Origin: Acholoe squamosa
Taxonomy: Eukaryota > Annelida > Polychaeta > Phyllodocida > Polynoidae
Assembly (NCBI GenBank): GCA_949317995.1
Contig: OX439045.1
Coordinates: 5,327,674 to 5,391,673 of the forward strand
Length of the DNA stretch: 64,000 nt
Direction of reading: 5' to 3'
Shown: one piece after another, positions 10,121 to 21,545 of the stretch
How positions within the stretch are numbered: the stretch's first letter is position 1
Layout of the letters: each line of letters starts with the position of its first letter
The notes under the pieces: model-generated
Told to the model about the DNA's origin: nothing
What the model saw: the letters and a program-made list of their open reading frames with translations, nothing else
Databases searched by the model: none
Made by a program: the position numbers and the translations under genes

Positions 10121-10338
10121 CACTGTAAAAAAGTGCCGTCAAATTAATGACCATTCTCCAGCGACATCGGGACAAAGCTTTCACTGTTATTATCACAGAA
10201 ATTCCGCGTAACACTCTGCTTCACCGTTCTGTTTCCTGGGACTTCATTGTGGAAACTACACTGCTTGACTACATAAAAAGTATGGTGATTCACAGTGCAG
10301 TTTTACAGGGATTGATTTAACAGTTATTTCTTAGAGTG
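10121..10338 (+). mobile_element. Family C MITE with TA on both sides
   Basis: Starts CACTGTAAAAAAGTGCCGTC and ends TTATTTCTTAGAGTG, with TA at 10119-10120 and 10339-10340. 218 bp with no coding capacity. The TA duplication would fit Tc1/mariner-like mobilisation, which is inference. Confidence 0.75.
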
Positions 10339-10464
10339 TAGAAGATAGCATGTTGTCCATCCATTACCTCTACCTTCATTACCTGGGGTGGAAACTGAGT
10401 CATGCAGAGTTTTGTTGGAAGGTGTTGCTGCTGGTGTTTTAGGTGTTACGTTCAGCCCTGGACC

Positions 10465-10853
10465 CTTTAAGGATACTACTAAGGGTCAGTGATGCAGGAG
10501 TGTATCATGAGCACTGGTTGGCATGATGCACTGGGGAGACTGCTCACCAGTACTTCATTGTGGCATCATGCCATCCCTTTGGGAGTGTATCGAACCCATA
10601 GCGTCGACATGATGCTTGGATGCAGCCCTACGTCAATGCATCATGATGACTAATGGGTATGATGCATTAATGCAACAGTGCAGTGGTGGCCCCGCGCTTC
10701 ATCCATGCACGTCATTGGAGCATCATACTGTCCCTGCAAGAGTGTATTAATCCTGTAGGGTCAGTACGATGCTTGGATGTAGCCCAGGCTATATTCATGC
10801 GTCATGACCACCAATTGGCATGATGCATTAATGCATTAGCGGCCCATAAAATG
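10465..10853. mobile_element. Composite of two family P copies
   Basis: A degraded P copy (10465-10675) is followed by a partial copy (10717-10853) that arrived as part of a segmental duplication. Further P debris extends from 10905 to 11035. Confidence 0.75.
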
Positions 10854-10904
10854 TTAATGGCCAGAGAAATTCCTTCAGGGATTCTTCTGACCTTGACCAG
10901 ATTT
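10717..10904 (+). repeat. Segmental duplication, copy 2
   Basis: Counterpart of 8574-8776, lacking about 15 bp within the B hairpin (CTGGCACGTTACTCAC in copy 1). Confidence 0.85.
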
Positions 10905-11035
10905 TTGTCCATGCATCATGATGACAGATGGGCATATGATGCATCAGGGCAATGATGCACCAGGGTTTCATTTATGCATCATGAAAACCTATGGGCATGA
11001 TGCATTAATGCATTAGCAGCCGTCAAATGGTTTAA

Positions 11036-12139
11036 AAGTGTACAGATTGGATGGGTGTGGTGGTTGAGCAGGGTGGGACCTAGTCAAAACATAACAGACT
11101 AAAAAGCCCCAGGCAGATTACTCTATTGGTAATGGTATGGAGAACAAATAAAAAAAACAATGGTTGAATGCTAGGTACAAAACGAACTTCCCAACCATCA
11201 ACTTTCTCATCCCCATTGCCAGAAAAAGTGTGATAACTACCCTGGGGAATTTCTAATTACCACTTATGAATGCCCAAGTCATAAGTTCATGGGTGAAAGC
11301 AATCACTGTCTACCTGTTATACATAGAATCGTGACAAGCTTCTGAAATCACACTCAAAAATGATAAAAGATAAAATGAAATCATGCCACCCAAATTACCT
11401 TTAAAATCTTGTCTCTGTGAATACAAGTTTATAGAAATACGTATAAAAAGGTATGGTTACATTATGGGTACATTTTAAGGACAATAGTCTGGGTGACCCC
11501 TATAAAACAGCCTCAGGTTTCACTGAGAGTCCATAGAAGCCACTTGTAACCTATTTACATATTTACTGTTCACCCATATGTCTATAAAGTGGGAACAGGG
11601 ACAGCTGGATCTGTCTATCATATAGGGGTAACCAGCAGACTGGATAATCCGTGCATCATACATGGTGGTGACGCTCCTCCTGCAGGTGTGGATTTGTAGG
11701 TCATAAGGGTCAAACAGCCTATAGGGACAAATTGTACTGTTGCGTTTTAGCCACAGAGCACAACGTGTCCACATATCAAACTTCTATAGAAACCCCTCTC
11801 ACAAGATGCCCACAGAAGGTGCTACAAGATGTCCACAGAGCACATTTTGACCACAAATCCTCTCACATATTGTCCACATGGCACAAAATGTATGAAATAA
11901 ATTTCAAAAGCATTACACTACCCCAGATGTGGGTGTTAGGATATACATGTTCCAGGGTCACAAATAAGCACCGGTCTCCAATATGCGCTCGGGTATCTTC
12001 CGCTAAGAGTCTATTGAAATCAATCTTAAACACCTGGGTGCGTAAACGAGTCATTAAGTTACTGCTTATAGAGATCAACTTAACTGTACAGTGGATGCAG
12101 GCATTGCTGAATTTGTATTAAATATCAAATGTAGGTCAA

Positions 12140-12140
<1 letters not shown>
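11036..12140. other. No gene recognised
   Basis: An open frame of 129 residues (11732-12121, +) and one of 84 residues (-) lack any recognisable domain, and I do not accept them as genes. Near 11965-12045, 'GGTGCTTATTTGTGACCCTGG' read on the minus strand resembles the interior of the G-type elements at 15.7 and 40 kb. Confidence 0.4.

Positions 12141-12141
<1 letters not shown>

Positions 12142-12177
<36 letters not shown>
12142..12177. repeat. (TA)n microsatellite, left of LTR
   Basis: Uninterrupted TA repeat that stops exactly where the LTR begins. Confidence 0.95.
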
Positions 12178-12181
<4 letters not shown>

Positions 12182-12551
12182 AGGGTTTTGTGGTCTTACG
12201 GACCTGGGGGGTTCGGGTCTTACGGTTCGGAAAGAAAGAGTAAGACAGTATTCCAAGTGTATGCCAACGGTCGGTTTTATTACTTAACGCATACTCACGG
12301 CTGCCGGATGATATCAGAGAGGCAGCTAATGTTAAAGGATAATGGTCTACATGGTGTGGAGGCCAGAAGGGCCTCTGACGTAGCGGCTGAGCCCTGGGCT
12401 TTATATACGGACCCAGGTGTTCGTCGTCAGACGTCCCCACAGACCCGGATCGGTGCTGCCACCTATCCGGAACCTGAGGAACGTCCGACGACTCGACTCA
12501 CCCGCCACGTCAGACGGTACCCAACTCCTATGGTTTAATAACGTGTACCTC

Positions 12552-12555
<4 letters not shown>
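12178..12555 (-). mobile_element. Probable solo LTR inserted in a TA microsatellite
   Basis: On the minus strand the 378-bp segment starts TGTAGAGG and ends CCCTTACA (TG...CA). It has a TATA box (TATATAAAG, about 12398-12406) and an AATAAA signal downstream (about 12277-12282), the normal LTR order. TA repeats flank it on both sides, so TATAT could be the target duplication but cannot be proven. No internal retroelement genes are adjacent, so recombination between two LTRs is the likely origin. Confidence 0.65.
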
Positions 12556-12597
<42 letters not shown>

Positions 12598-12602
12598 TAT
12601 AT
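12556..12602. repeat. (TA)n microsatellite, right of LTR
   Basis: TA repeat with one CA interruption, continuing the array interrupted by the LTR. Confidence 0.95.
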
Positions 12603-12992
12603 GATCAAAATGAATAGAACAGCTCTAGAAAATAAGACAGAGCTCACCTGGAGCACATTGAAAACTGTAATCTTAAATCTTGTTCAATAAGCATATCCAT
12701 TATCTATTTTGTAAGATGATTAATTAATTCGTAATTATGTGACTAAGATTTGAGCTCCTTGACATGGTAGACATGTTCATGGATGAGGAAAGATACAATC
12801 TGAGCTCACTGATTGGTCTATATGATAGCCCTTGAGTGACATTGAGTACCATTATGTAGATAGGTCTGTGTGTGTGTGTGGGGAGGGGGGGGGTTGGAGA
12901 GTTGACTAGGCAGGCCATATAACATGTATAGTGGTTGGAATAACCTGGTAGTTGTCATGTAGTACTGATGGCGCTCACTAACATGCATCCCC

Positions 12993-12994
<2 letters not shown>
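12603..12994. other. No gene or repeat recognised
   Basis: Includes a (TG)n/G-rich run at 12867-12893 and nothing else of note. Confidence 0.4.
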
Positions 12995-13029
<35 letters not shown>

Positions 13030-13085
13030 ACACACACACACTCACACACACATACACACACTCACTCACACTCACTCACTCACGC
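12995..13085. repeat. (CA)n microsatellite with CTCA interruptions
   Basis: ACACAC runs interrupted by CTCACA and CTCACTCA. Confidence 0.95.
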
Positions 13086-13114
13086 ACTCAGCCAGGAACA
13101 TCGTCCATATGTAC

Positions 13115-13731
13115 CTTTATAGCCAGCATGATACCTCCAGTTTCATGTTTGCTGGTCGGCATGATGCACCAATGCAGTGCTGGTGCATCATGAAGACCCT
13201 CTAGGAGTGTATCAACTTGATAGCGGTGCATTCATCCATACATCATGACAACTAACGGGCATCAAGCACTAAGGGAGTGGTCATTATTTATCAACATGGG
13301 GGGTGGTGGGTTTTCGCACGGACACGCAGAAATTTTTTACGCCCCCCCCCCTCGACGGCAGTCAAATTTTTTTGCACCCCCCATGCCGAGAGAGAGTTTT
13401 CGCGCCCCTCTTTGATCTATAGTAGCACACAGGCTTTTTTTGCTGCTAAAAAAATTTTTTTAGCCCCCCCTCGGGAGGGGTCTGCAAATTTTAGGCCCCC
13501 CCTCAAACCCACCACCCCCCTGTTGATAAATAATGACCCATCCCTAAGTAGCCCTTAACTTTTTAAGTGCCACTCATATAATGATGTATCATGCCGACCC
13601 GCTAAAGCTCCATCGGGTCGGCATGATGCGTGAATGCGGCCCTGGTGAGTGACTCACCAGGGCCGCATTCATGCATCATGCCGACCAATGGATATGATGC
13701 ATTAATGCACTATACCCCCTTTACATGGTTA
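13115..13731. mobile_element. Family P copies interrupted by an H1 MITE
   Basis: The left P remnant (13115-13270) has a collapsed A hairpin and its right TIR is split by the H1 element. The remainder, TAAGTAGCCCTTAA, resumes at 13545. A second P copy (13565-13731) has a long B hairpin whose stem reads GCGGCCCTGG on the left and CCAGGGCCGC on the right, a matched pair of changes from the usual GCAGCCCTGG. Confidence 0.75.
13273..13544. mobile_element. H1 MITE (PIF/Harbinger-like), copy 1
   Basis: Inverted termini of about 35 bp: GGGAGTGGTCATTATTTATC at left, with GATAAATAATGACC and CCC at right. TAA is duplicated at 13270-13272 and 13545-13547. The 3-bp TWA target duplication is characteristic of PIF/Harbinger elements. 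The interior is rich in C and T/A runs and has no transposase. Confidence 0.75.
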
Positions 13732-14264
13732 TCCAGTTATCATACTAGTATAGAAGGTCACAGGTGGTGGTAGATCGATAAGTGATCAATATTAGGATGA
13801 TCAGCTGACGTGAGCAGTGGGCACATCATGTACAGCCTCACCTACATATACACATAGATGTCTGTCTGTACTACATCGTAATGTATTACCAGGTCAGATC
13901 ACTATAGACCCATGTGACAAGAAAGGGTGACTTTTCATGGATAAGATTGTGTTTAGAGCAATTTTGATGGAATGCTCATACCTTTCCTTGTAGTGACCAC
14001 ATGTGCAAATGAATTACACTGAGGGCTTCACAAGACAATTATCTTTAAAATAATGGGTACTACATGGCAGGCCTGATAAGGAAAGTTTGAATTCTCAATA
14101 GATTTCCTTAAAAAAGGTCCAAAAGCTTTATTAACAACTTCTATGAAAAGTCCCTTTTTCTTGTTGTATTCATAGGGTACATTAGATTCTAGGGCTGGTA
14201 GGGATGGCTTCTTTTAATTTTAGCCATAATTTTGGGGGGTTAAACTGGGTTAAGAGCCTCACAC
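13732..14264. other. No gene or repeat recognised
   Basis: AT-rich sequence without supported features. Confidence 0.4.
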
Positions 14265-14410
14265 AGACCCTCTGGGGGACTATGTATTGGTCAGCATGAG
14301 GCATGACTGCAGATATGGACAGGCAATTGACATTTGAACCATGGAAATAGTATACCTAAAGCGTCCTGATGCACGGATGTAGCCCTGGTGAGTTACTCAC
14401 CAGGGATAGA
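14265..14410. mobile_element. Eroded family P remnant
   Basis: GACCCTCTGGGGGACT, GGTCAGCATGAGGCATGA and a final B-hairpin piece GCCCTGGTGAGTTACTCACC remain. Everything else has diverged. Confidence 0.5.
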
Positions 14411-16178
14411 ATATACCCCCCTATTAAGATGGTTCTAACCCCCCCCCACCCCCCTTTATTATTTGGTTACTTATCATGCAATTCTTTTCTTGTTTCGCCT
14501 AGGTGATTTCCTGTTTAACATCTTCATACCTAAGATCATCTACGCAGAATAGGAGCAGCACGCATTGCTTTAAAACTATTTTTATTTTTACTGGCATTCA
14601 AAGAATGTGTTTAAAAAGGCTCCTTTACATAAAACGCCTAATGATTATCTGGAACCATACACATAACCAGTTTTTGGTGGGCACTCAGCTGTGTACAACC
14701 CCACAATCGACGTTGAGTAACTGACTACCTTAAAGCGCGCTGGGACATGAAATGCTAGTTTATCATCGTAGTGAAATATGTGGTCCTATATATAGAATAT
14801 ATCAAGTAAGGTGACGAAATAGCCCTGGAGATTTACCCTGCATATAAGCCTGTGTATTCTGAAGAAGAGGTAAATAGTTTAAAAGTTAAAAGAGCTATGA
14901 ATAGCAAGTAATGCATAGGAGCGTTCTGATTAATTGAGTAATCACAACAAAAGACGACCCATGCATAATTGAGAGTTGAGAAAATCTATGTCATTGATAA
15001 GAAAAGGAAGTCTGATTGATGGTTATCTCACTCGGCTTAACCTCGTGAGGCCCAACCCTCGTGACCCTTTGTCTATATCCCTGGATTTCACTCAGTGATT
15101 CTGTGTCAGATCGGAATACATACACTTCTATTCATACACAGCTGTGTTGTATGTACAAACTGGTATTATCCAGAAAGGTCACCAGTATGTATCTATGGAG
15201 TACATACATATAAATGTAGGAGGATGAGCAGAAGGGATAATCCATGGCAGGGAACATGGGGTATCCCCTCACTTTGCCTGTTCACTTATGTAGATATAGA
15301 CAGGTGTATAAATACACACAGACAGTGATGTTCCATTGTTGTCTTGTCTATAGATATAGATTTGGTACATTGACACCTTCTCCATGTATAAAATAAGAAT
15401 AGATTCATAGATGTATAAATTATACTGACTTACTGGTACGAGGTTTCGCATTTATTTTTCCTTCCTATTATCGCTTGGTGTAGACAGGAGAGAGTACCAG
15501 CACTGTGGCAGGTGTCCAGACTCATACGAATACATACATAAATGTACAAGTGTGTCAGAAAACTCTCCATACCATATGACACACATTGTAGCAAATGTTG
15601 GCTACCTTAACCCAGGTGTGACAACAGTAGTATAAGACCCACCCAGAGTTTGTAGATTTGCCCCCACTCCCACATTTTTAGAAGTTGCTACCACAGTAGT
15701 CCGTACAAGCACCCGGGCATTTATTGATTTCAATCCATCTGTACCCCTGAGACAGGCGCTTATTTGAACACTGTTTTTAATGCTTAAAATTGTTTTCAAC
15801 ATGTCAACTTTAAGAACTACCCACTTTTCTTTTTGTTTTCCTTGTGTCACTATGGGATAGCTTATCAGTCAAATTGTTATATGTTAGACACCTTTTTCAA
15901 TGCCTCAGAGGCAGCATTTGGGGTAACATTAAATTATTGAAGACTCGTTGTGGACAGAAACAGTAGCAACCAAGACACCTCAGTTCTCTAGCTGCCTGAC
16001 CTTAGATGCCTCCTTTTATACTTTTTGTGTGTTTTCCAAAAGCTTTGAAGTTTTCACAGAGTGCACGAGTACTGATGTGAGCATGCGTGTCGTCATCTCC
16101 TCAGGTTTTTCCCTCAAACTCTGAGACTCTAAACAAACATGATACATGCCTGGAGAATGCTGAACACGTGGGTGGGTG
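14411..16178. other. No gene; two small repeat remnants
   Basis: Contains a fold-back with GGTTATCTCACTCGG near 15020-15060 and a G-type interior (GAGACAGGCGCTTATTTG, near 15749). The other short open frames look random. Confidence 0.45.
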
Positions 16179-16400
16179 CACCTTTAAAAAATGCCGTCGA
16201 ATAAACTACAGTTCTTCAGCAACTTTGAGACAAAGCTTTCACCATTATTTTCACAGAGATTCCTTGTAACACGGTGCTTTACTGTGCTGCCACCTGGGGC
16301 TTCTTTGTAAGAAACTACACTACTCCAATGCATTGCAATTATAGTGGTTCACTGTTCAATTTTACGAGGATGCCAGGTAGATTAAACAGTTAATTGGAGA
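16179..16400 (+). mobile_element. Family C MITE
   Basis: Has AAAAAATGCCGTCGAATAA, CAGAGATTCCTTGTAACACG, TGGGGCTTCTTTGTA and AGGTAGATTAAACAGTTA in family order. The right terminus is diverged. Confidence 0.75.
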
Positions 16401-17018
16401 TGCCCTTTGACTCCTGACAGGCTTTTTGTTTCATGAAAATTGGCCAGTGAAATTGCCTGAGTCGACCAGTGCATCTGTAAATTACCTTATTTGATAGTTT
16501 CTATACTAATATCTACATAGAGTATGTATAAGCCAGTAAGGACTGCACCTAAGTGGTTAGATTATGGTCTATTTACCCATACCCTTTCCATGGCAGGTGC
16601 CCCATCACTAATCCCTATGTTTGCAAAAGCTGTGATTTCACTTTCTCACTCAGTGCTTGCTGACAGCCGCATGCCTGCATATATTATGATGTAATACCTC
16701 TCTCACCTGTTCCCACTCCTCCCTACCGCCCCCCCCCTCCCACCTACCAATCACCTTATAGACGGGCGTTAGTAGCCTATTAATCACTGTCATAGTGCAT
16801 TAATGCACCATGATGGCCCTTGTGTAGAATGCTAGGATGCAGTACAGGGTCTTTAACGATGTTTTCACACAACTGGTGACTTGTAAAGCAGTATGGAATT
16901 GGCGTGGTGGAAAGCATTAAAATTCATATGTTACATCCGTTACATGTTGAAATGTGGACTTTCTTTTAGATCTAGGGCATCTCGTTAGGACTGAGCTCCA
17001 TTCTTCACAACACCTCTA
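16401..17018. other. No gene; small P remnant
   Basis: A piece of the P outer segment (GTGCATTAATGCACCATGATGG) lies near 16795-16818. No supported gene. Confidence 0.45.
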
Positions 17019-18131
17019 GGGTTGATTAACCTAAAGATGACCATTCCTGTGCAGGTTTTCAATAAGGGAAATGCAGTCGCTGATATATTTGAGTCTAATA
17101 GGTCCTTATGGTTCCCCAAGGTACTAAGTGAAAGACAATTATTTGGGCTTTTTGACCAATTACCTTTCTCAAATCCATGTGTAAAGTTTATCTACTGTTT
17201 TTCATCATTTCTAAGACCATCTTAGTTTATTTTCACCTTGAGATGATCACCTTGCACCTTGAGTGGACCACTTGATAACTACCCTTTTAATGGTGCTATG
17301 CTCATTAAACTATTATTTTTGAAAAAAGAATAAGTGTCTTCTATAGATATGCAGTAAAATGGCATAATTAAAACTAATGCATCATAAGAACATGTATGTT
17401 TTTACAGTGACTGAATTAGAATGGAAATTTGAGGCAATTTTATGGCCATGGTTATTGTAAATCTCATCAAAATAGAAGTGGTATTTCCAACCCTGCATTA
17501 TAAAGGCTTTGTTTTTAATGTTCTTGTATATACCTTCAATATGGACTATAATAATTCATTCCTTAACTTTATCATCACAATCTCAGTATCAAATACTTCC
17601 TCTACACAGTAATAACTATAGCATTACAGTAAAGACTGAAATGTATGCATCAGAGCATAATCCAGTGAAGATTTCTATCCCAAACTATTCTGGCCACAAA
17701 TCTTGTGATGTAATCCTACATAATCATTGGTTTCTATTCAATTTAATGTACAAATAGGTGTATAAGGAGTGGTCAACTCAAGGTGAAATGGTGGTCATCT
17801 CAAGGTGAAGTCGGTATGTTCTAGGAAATAAGTCCTATACAGAAAGTATTTAACATTTCTGCACTTGTTCTTATGCTATCATTTAGCAAAGATATTGATC
17901 AATTCCTAGAGTCAAAATGTTGTATATGTGAGCACTTGTCATCTTCAAATTATCGAACCAAAGTTGGAGAATTCTGATGAAATGGCCAGCTGGGCATGGT
18001 AAAAACCATTCCAACACCTCTATCTTAATAATATTAGGGTTCAAGACCAATGCAGTACATGTGAGAATGAGAAAATCTAGCTGACAGGTGGTCGACTCTA
18101 GGTATGTGGTCGTCTTTAGGTTAATCTACCC
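17019..18131. mobile_element. 1.1-kb inverted-repeat element flanked by TA
   Basis: The left end GGGTTGATTAACCTAAAGAT matches the reverse complement of the right end, GGGTAGATTAACCTAAAGAC. TA flanks at 17017-17018 and 18132-18133. Inner inverted segments lie near 17236-17270 and 17767-17812. It shares its GGGTAGATT...CACATACCT ends with the 213-bp element at 57959-58171. Two short open frames inside carry no recognisable domain. Confidence 0.65.
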
Positions 18132-18151
18132 TAATCTCACTGCTATAACAT

Positions 18152-18830
18152 TTAATCCTCTAAGGGCCCATAGTACATTGATGCATCATGCCCATTGGAT
18201 GGCATGATGCATCAATGTAGCCCTTGTGAGTAACTCACCATGGCTGCATTCATGCATCATGCAGACCCCATAGGGTTGATACACTCCGCAAGGATCGTCA
18301 TGATGCACCAATGAAGTGCTGGTGAGCACATTTGCCATCAGTCCATTGGAGCATCATTCCATCTGTCTAAGTATATATACTAACCAGATACAGTCATAAG
18401 GCCAAATAAAAAAAAAGGTTTGTTCCCAGTTACCCGACCGACCCTAGCAAAACATTATTTTGAGAATTTTTTGCATTTTAAGAATTTTTGATATTATTTT
18501 TCGATTTTTATGGTTTTTCAACAATTTTTCATGGATATAATCTTTGGGTTATCAGGTAATGGCTTTATAAGACACATCTTTTGCATTATATTTCACATTT
18601 CTTATTTTCTTGTCCATGTTCTTACCTTGATATCAAAAAACAGATAGATTTGCCCATACATTTCTATACAAAATAAAAAAAAAAATTTTTAAAAAAATCC
18701 GAGCTACCGACCCTAGCTCTGTGAGTCATGTAACTGGAAACACATAAAAAATTTGTTTTGGCCTAATGATGCATGAATGCAGAACTGGTGAGTGTTAAGC
18801 GCTGCATCTCTGCATCATAACAACAAACGA
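18152..18830. mobile_element. Family P copy carrying a nested H2 MITE
   Basis: TTAA 18152-18155, a left TIR, a B hairpin (18200-18262), a linker and an A hairpin (18300-18355). The H2 element interrupts at 18400-18763 and B-like sequence resumes to about 18830. The module order differs from the usual A-then-B, so it is likely inserted in reverse. Confidence 0.75.
18400..18763. mobile_element. H2 MITE (PIF/Harbinger-like), copy 1
   Basis: The left end GGCCAAATAAAAAAAAAGG with TTCCCAGTTACCCGACC matches the inverted right end (GTAACTGGAAACAC, then TTTGTTTTGGCC). TAA is duplicated at 18397-18399 and 18764-18766. The interior is AT-rich without coding. Confidence 0.75.
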
Positions 18831-18939
18831 ACATTAAAATAATGTGTGGTATTTGAATGGTTTTGACTGTTGCCTTTTGCGCAATAGTCATACCACTGGG
18901 TGCCTGAGGCCTTGGGTTGCATGTCGGTCCCTGTAGGTG

Positions 18940-19203
18940 AGGGGTTAATGTGAGATTGGCATGATGTCTCAAAGTTCATTTATCTCTGGTCGGCATGATG
19001 CACCAATGCAGTGCTGATGAGTCTACTCACCAGTACTGCATTGGTGCATCATGCCGACTCTTAGCAAGAGTTCAAATCAAACGTATAGGGTCTGCATGAT
19101 GCGTGGATGCAACCCTGGCGAGTTAATCACCAGGGCTGCATTCATGCATCATGACAACCAATAGGCATGATGCATTAATGTACCATCACCACTTAAAGGG
19201 CCA
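18940..19203. mobile_element. Family P copy with matched stem changes
   Basis: The A hairpin (18995-19047) has AATGCAGTGC on the left and GTACTGCATT on the right, so the A-to-C change is matched by T-to-G opposite. Linker and a full B hairpin (19097-19152) follow, then a right TIR to TTAAAGGGCC. Confidence 0.8.
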
Positions 19204-20011
19204 TAGATGGTTAATGGTCCATTGGCATGGTGCAAGCTGGCAGCCACTCACTGCCTCAGTGCACAATGCTCATGCACCTGACATCAATAGAGACTGCTGC
19301 CAGACCAAGTATTATACTATAGACATGAAGTACTGAGTTGTAGCAAGGATCTCCCCAGGCTATGTATTGATTTATCATACACTACTATGGGCAATTATGA
19401 TGATTAGTCTATTGTATTGTGCTTGCCAATACTCAAGGCATTGCCTATAAGGACATCCATTGTGCCCAATGCTGAAGTCTGGCGATTTGACTGCCTAGCC
19501 TTTGCCTTACATAGCATTGTGATTTGACTTCAATGCACCTGCTACCTCTATAGCTCATTGTTAATCATCAGGAGTTTGCCAGGAACTCCAGAAATAAAGA
19601 TAAAATATTTTGAATTATGTCTATTGTTTAGAACTGTACTTAGCATAAGGAAGTTGGCATAATAAACAACTCTGCAACCTTAACTATTAGATTACCATGT
19701 GCAGGAATATCCAGATTTTCTGGATAAGCAAAAATCCGCCTTTTTCAAAGAAAAGGTGGATTGGCTGGTAGGAATCCACCCACCACCCGTGACCCACCTC
19801 CATGCAAATTGATACTGGATGTTATTTGTAGAATCAATGCTATAGAGGCATTTATATAGCACCCTACCTTTCAGCCAGACACGGCCTTACATATATCTAA
19901 GCTGTACCAGCCCCATCAGTGATCATGTCTGTATGTAGAATTAATACACTGTCTGCACGAGCCCTGACTTGGTTCATTGAACAAGGAGACCACTCTACTC
20001 CACCCCTACCT
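19204..20011. other. No gene or repeat recognised
   Basis: Contains a short imperfect inverted pair of GGTGGATTGG and AATCCACC near 19757-19775 and no supported gene. Confidence 0.4.
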
Positions 20012-20274
20012 GTCTGCACATTCCTGACATTCCTTAACCCTTTAAAGGCCGCTGATGCATTGGTGCATCATGCCTTTTGGTCGTCATGATGCACCAGTGC
20101 TGGCGAGACTGCTCGCCAGCACTTCATTGGAGCATCATGCCGACCCTCCAGGAGTATATTTATCAAACCTGTAGGATCGTCATGATGCTTCATTGGCGCA
20201 TCATGACGATGAAATGGCATGATACACTTCTGCATCAGCAGCCTAACCGTCTGCACATTCCTCACATTCCTTAA
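20012..20274. repeat. 26-bp direct repeats around a P copy
   Basis: TCTGCACATTCCTGACATTCC plus TTAA (to 20037) recurs with one mismatch at 20249-20274. The repeats are far longer than a TTAA target duplication and the P right end between them is truncated, which suggests a repair or template-switch event. Confidence 0.75.
20034..20248. mobile_element. Family P copy, right TIR truncated
   Basis: TTAA 20034-20037, then CCCTTTAAAGGCCGCTGATG, an A hairpin with a shortened left arm (CACCAGTGCTGG against CCAGCACTTCATTGG), a linker and a partial A-like hairpin. The terminal AGCCCTTAAAGGG is replaced by AGCCTAACC. Confidence 0.8.
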
Positions 20275-21335
20275 AAGCCACAGGGACACGGTCCACTGCG
20301 CATGCTCATCACGTAACACTGGCTGATTAATGAACTCGGCAGTGTACATATCCTTGAGGTATAGATAAAATGGGAATTGTAATATCATATATATAAGATT
20401 CTTTAGGGCTGGGGTGGTCCTTTTTGTACGATAATGAGGTCATCAACCTCTTATGATATTCTGGGACCACTTATTTTCTTCTTTTTTTTTCTCTGCGATT
20501 TGTTTCTATTGAATTAATTTTAGTAAGTGCTATCTAAGTATGGGTATAAATTGCAGGTGAGACAGAAGGTGCACACCTGTACGTATATGTACAATACTTA
20601 ACAGGTATCAAGACAACGCCCTTACCGCCCATATGTATGTACATTGACTTCCTAAGTTTCAGTCAACGAGGAATCTTTAGCTAGACAATGGTATATAATA
20701 TGCATTTAGTATCCATCCCATAATTCCTGTTTGATATAGCTTCAACTGTCCCTATACCTCCTAACATGGTACGTTCCCTACCTAATACCTTAACTGTGGT
20801 TAAAGACAGGACTCATGAGGAGGGGGAGGAGGCACCATTGGGAAACAGAGCATGGCATTCATGCACCCCCCTCTCTACCCCCCTACCCCGCTACCCACAC
20901 ACACATATCCTCCTTGTCCTCTTCCTCCTACATATCCTTTATATAGAGGAATATACCTTAAGAAATGAGATCATTAAGAAAGAGGTAATCTTACTGTGTG
21001 CCAACTGAAACACTCTCAAATCACAGTCCGATGTAATCATTTAGGACAGTAGAGTATACTCAATCCATTCTAGTTTCCAAATCATATAAATCAGAGATAG
21101 CTAAAGGATTTCATGACATAGCCAGTCCTCCTTAAGTATAGGGGAAGTTACTATGATTGCAACTACACATGCTATATACATGTGTAACCAAAGGTGTCTA
21201 TGTATACAGGAGTAGCCTTTCAGCAGTTTTGCCAAGATTTAAGAGAGAAAAATGTAGTTGAGGGCACGTCTTCTTAATGCCATAGATAATGTCCAAGCTG
21301 AACAACATAAAAACGCTGGGAACGTTGGCACAGAT
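20275..21335. other. No gene or repeat recognised
   Basis: A small fold-back (GGTGGTCC/GGGACCAC) spans 20414-20470. Otherwise unremarkable. Confidence 0.4.
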
Positions 21336-21545
21336 TGCAACAGAATTCATTTTGGTACCATTTGATTCAGAAATGTATGTAGAATAACACCTCAAAAATC
21401 TAAAAGAATGTCCTTGGCGGAAGAGTGTCTCAACGTATGCTAGTCAGGCACTCTTTCACCAACCAGATGCCCTTAGATTTTGGGTATGTTTTCTACAATT
21501 TTTTCTGAATCAAATGGTACCAAAATTAATTCTGTGGCAATTTGT
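21336..21545. repeat. Fold-back repeat with about 50-bp arms
   Basis: TTTGGTACCATTTGATTCAG (21352-21371) is inverted at about 21506-21525. Similarity continues outward through GAATT and inward to TAGAA and AATCT. Confidence 0.75.

Noticed and set aside
11732-12121. 129-residue open frame
   Set aside because: No recognisable domain, and part of it overlaps a G-like repeat interior; no splice or promoter evidence.
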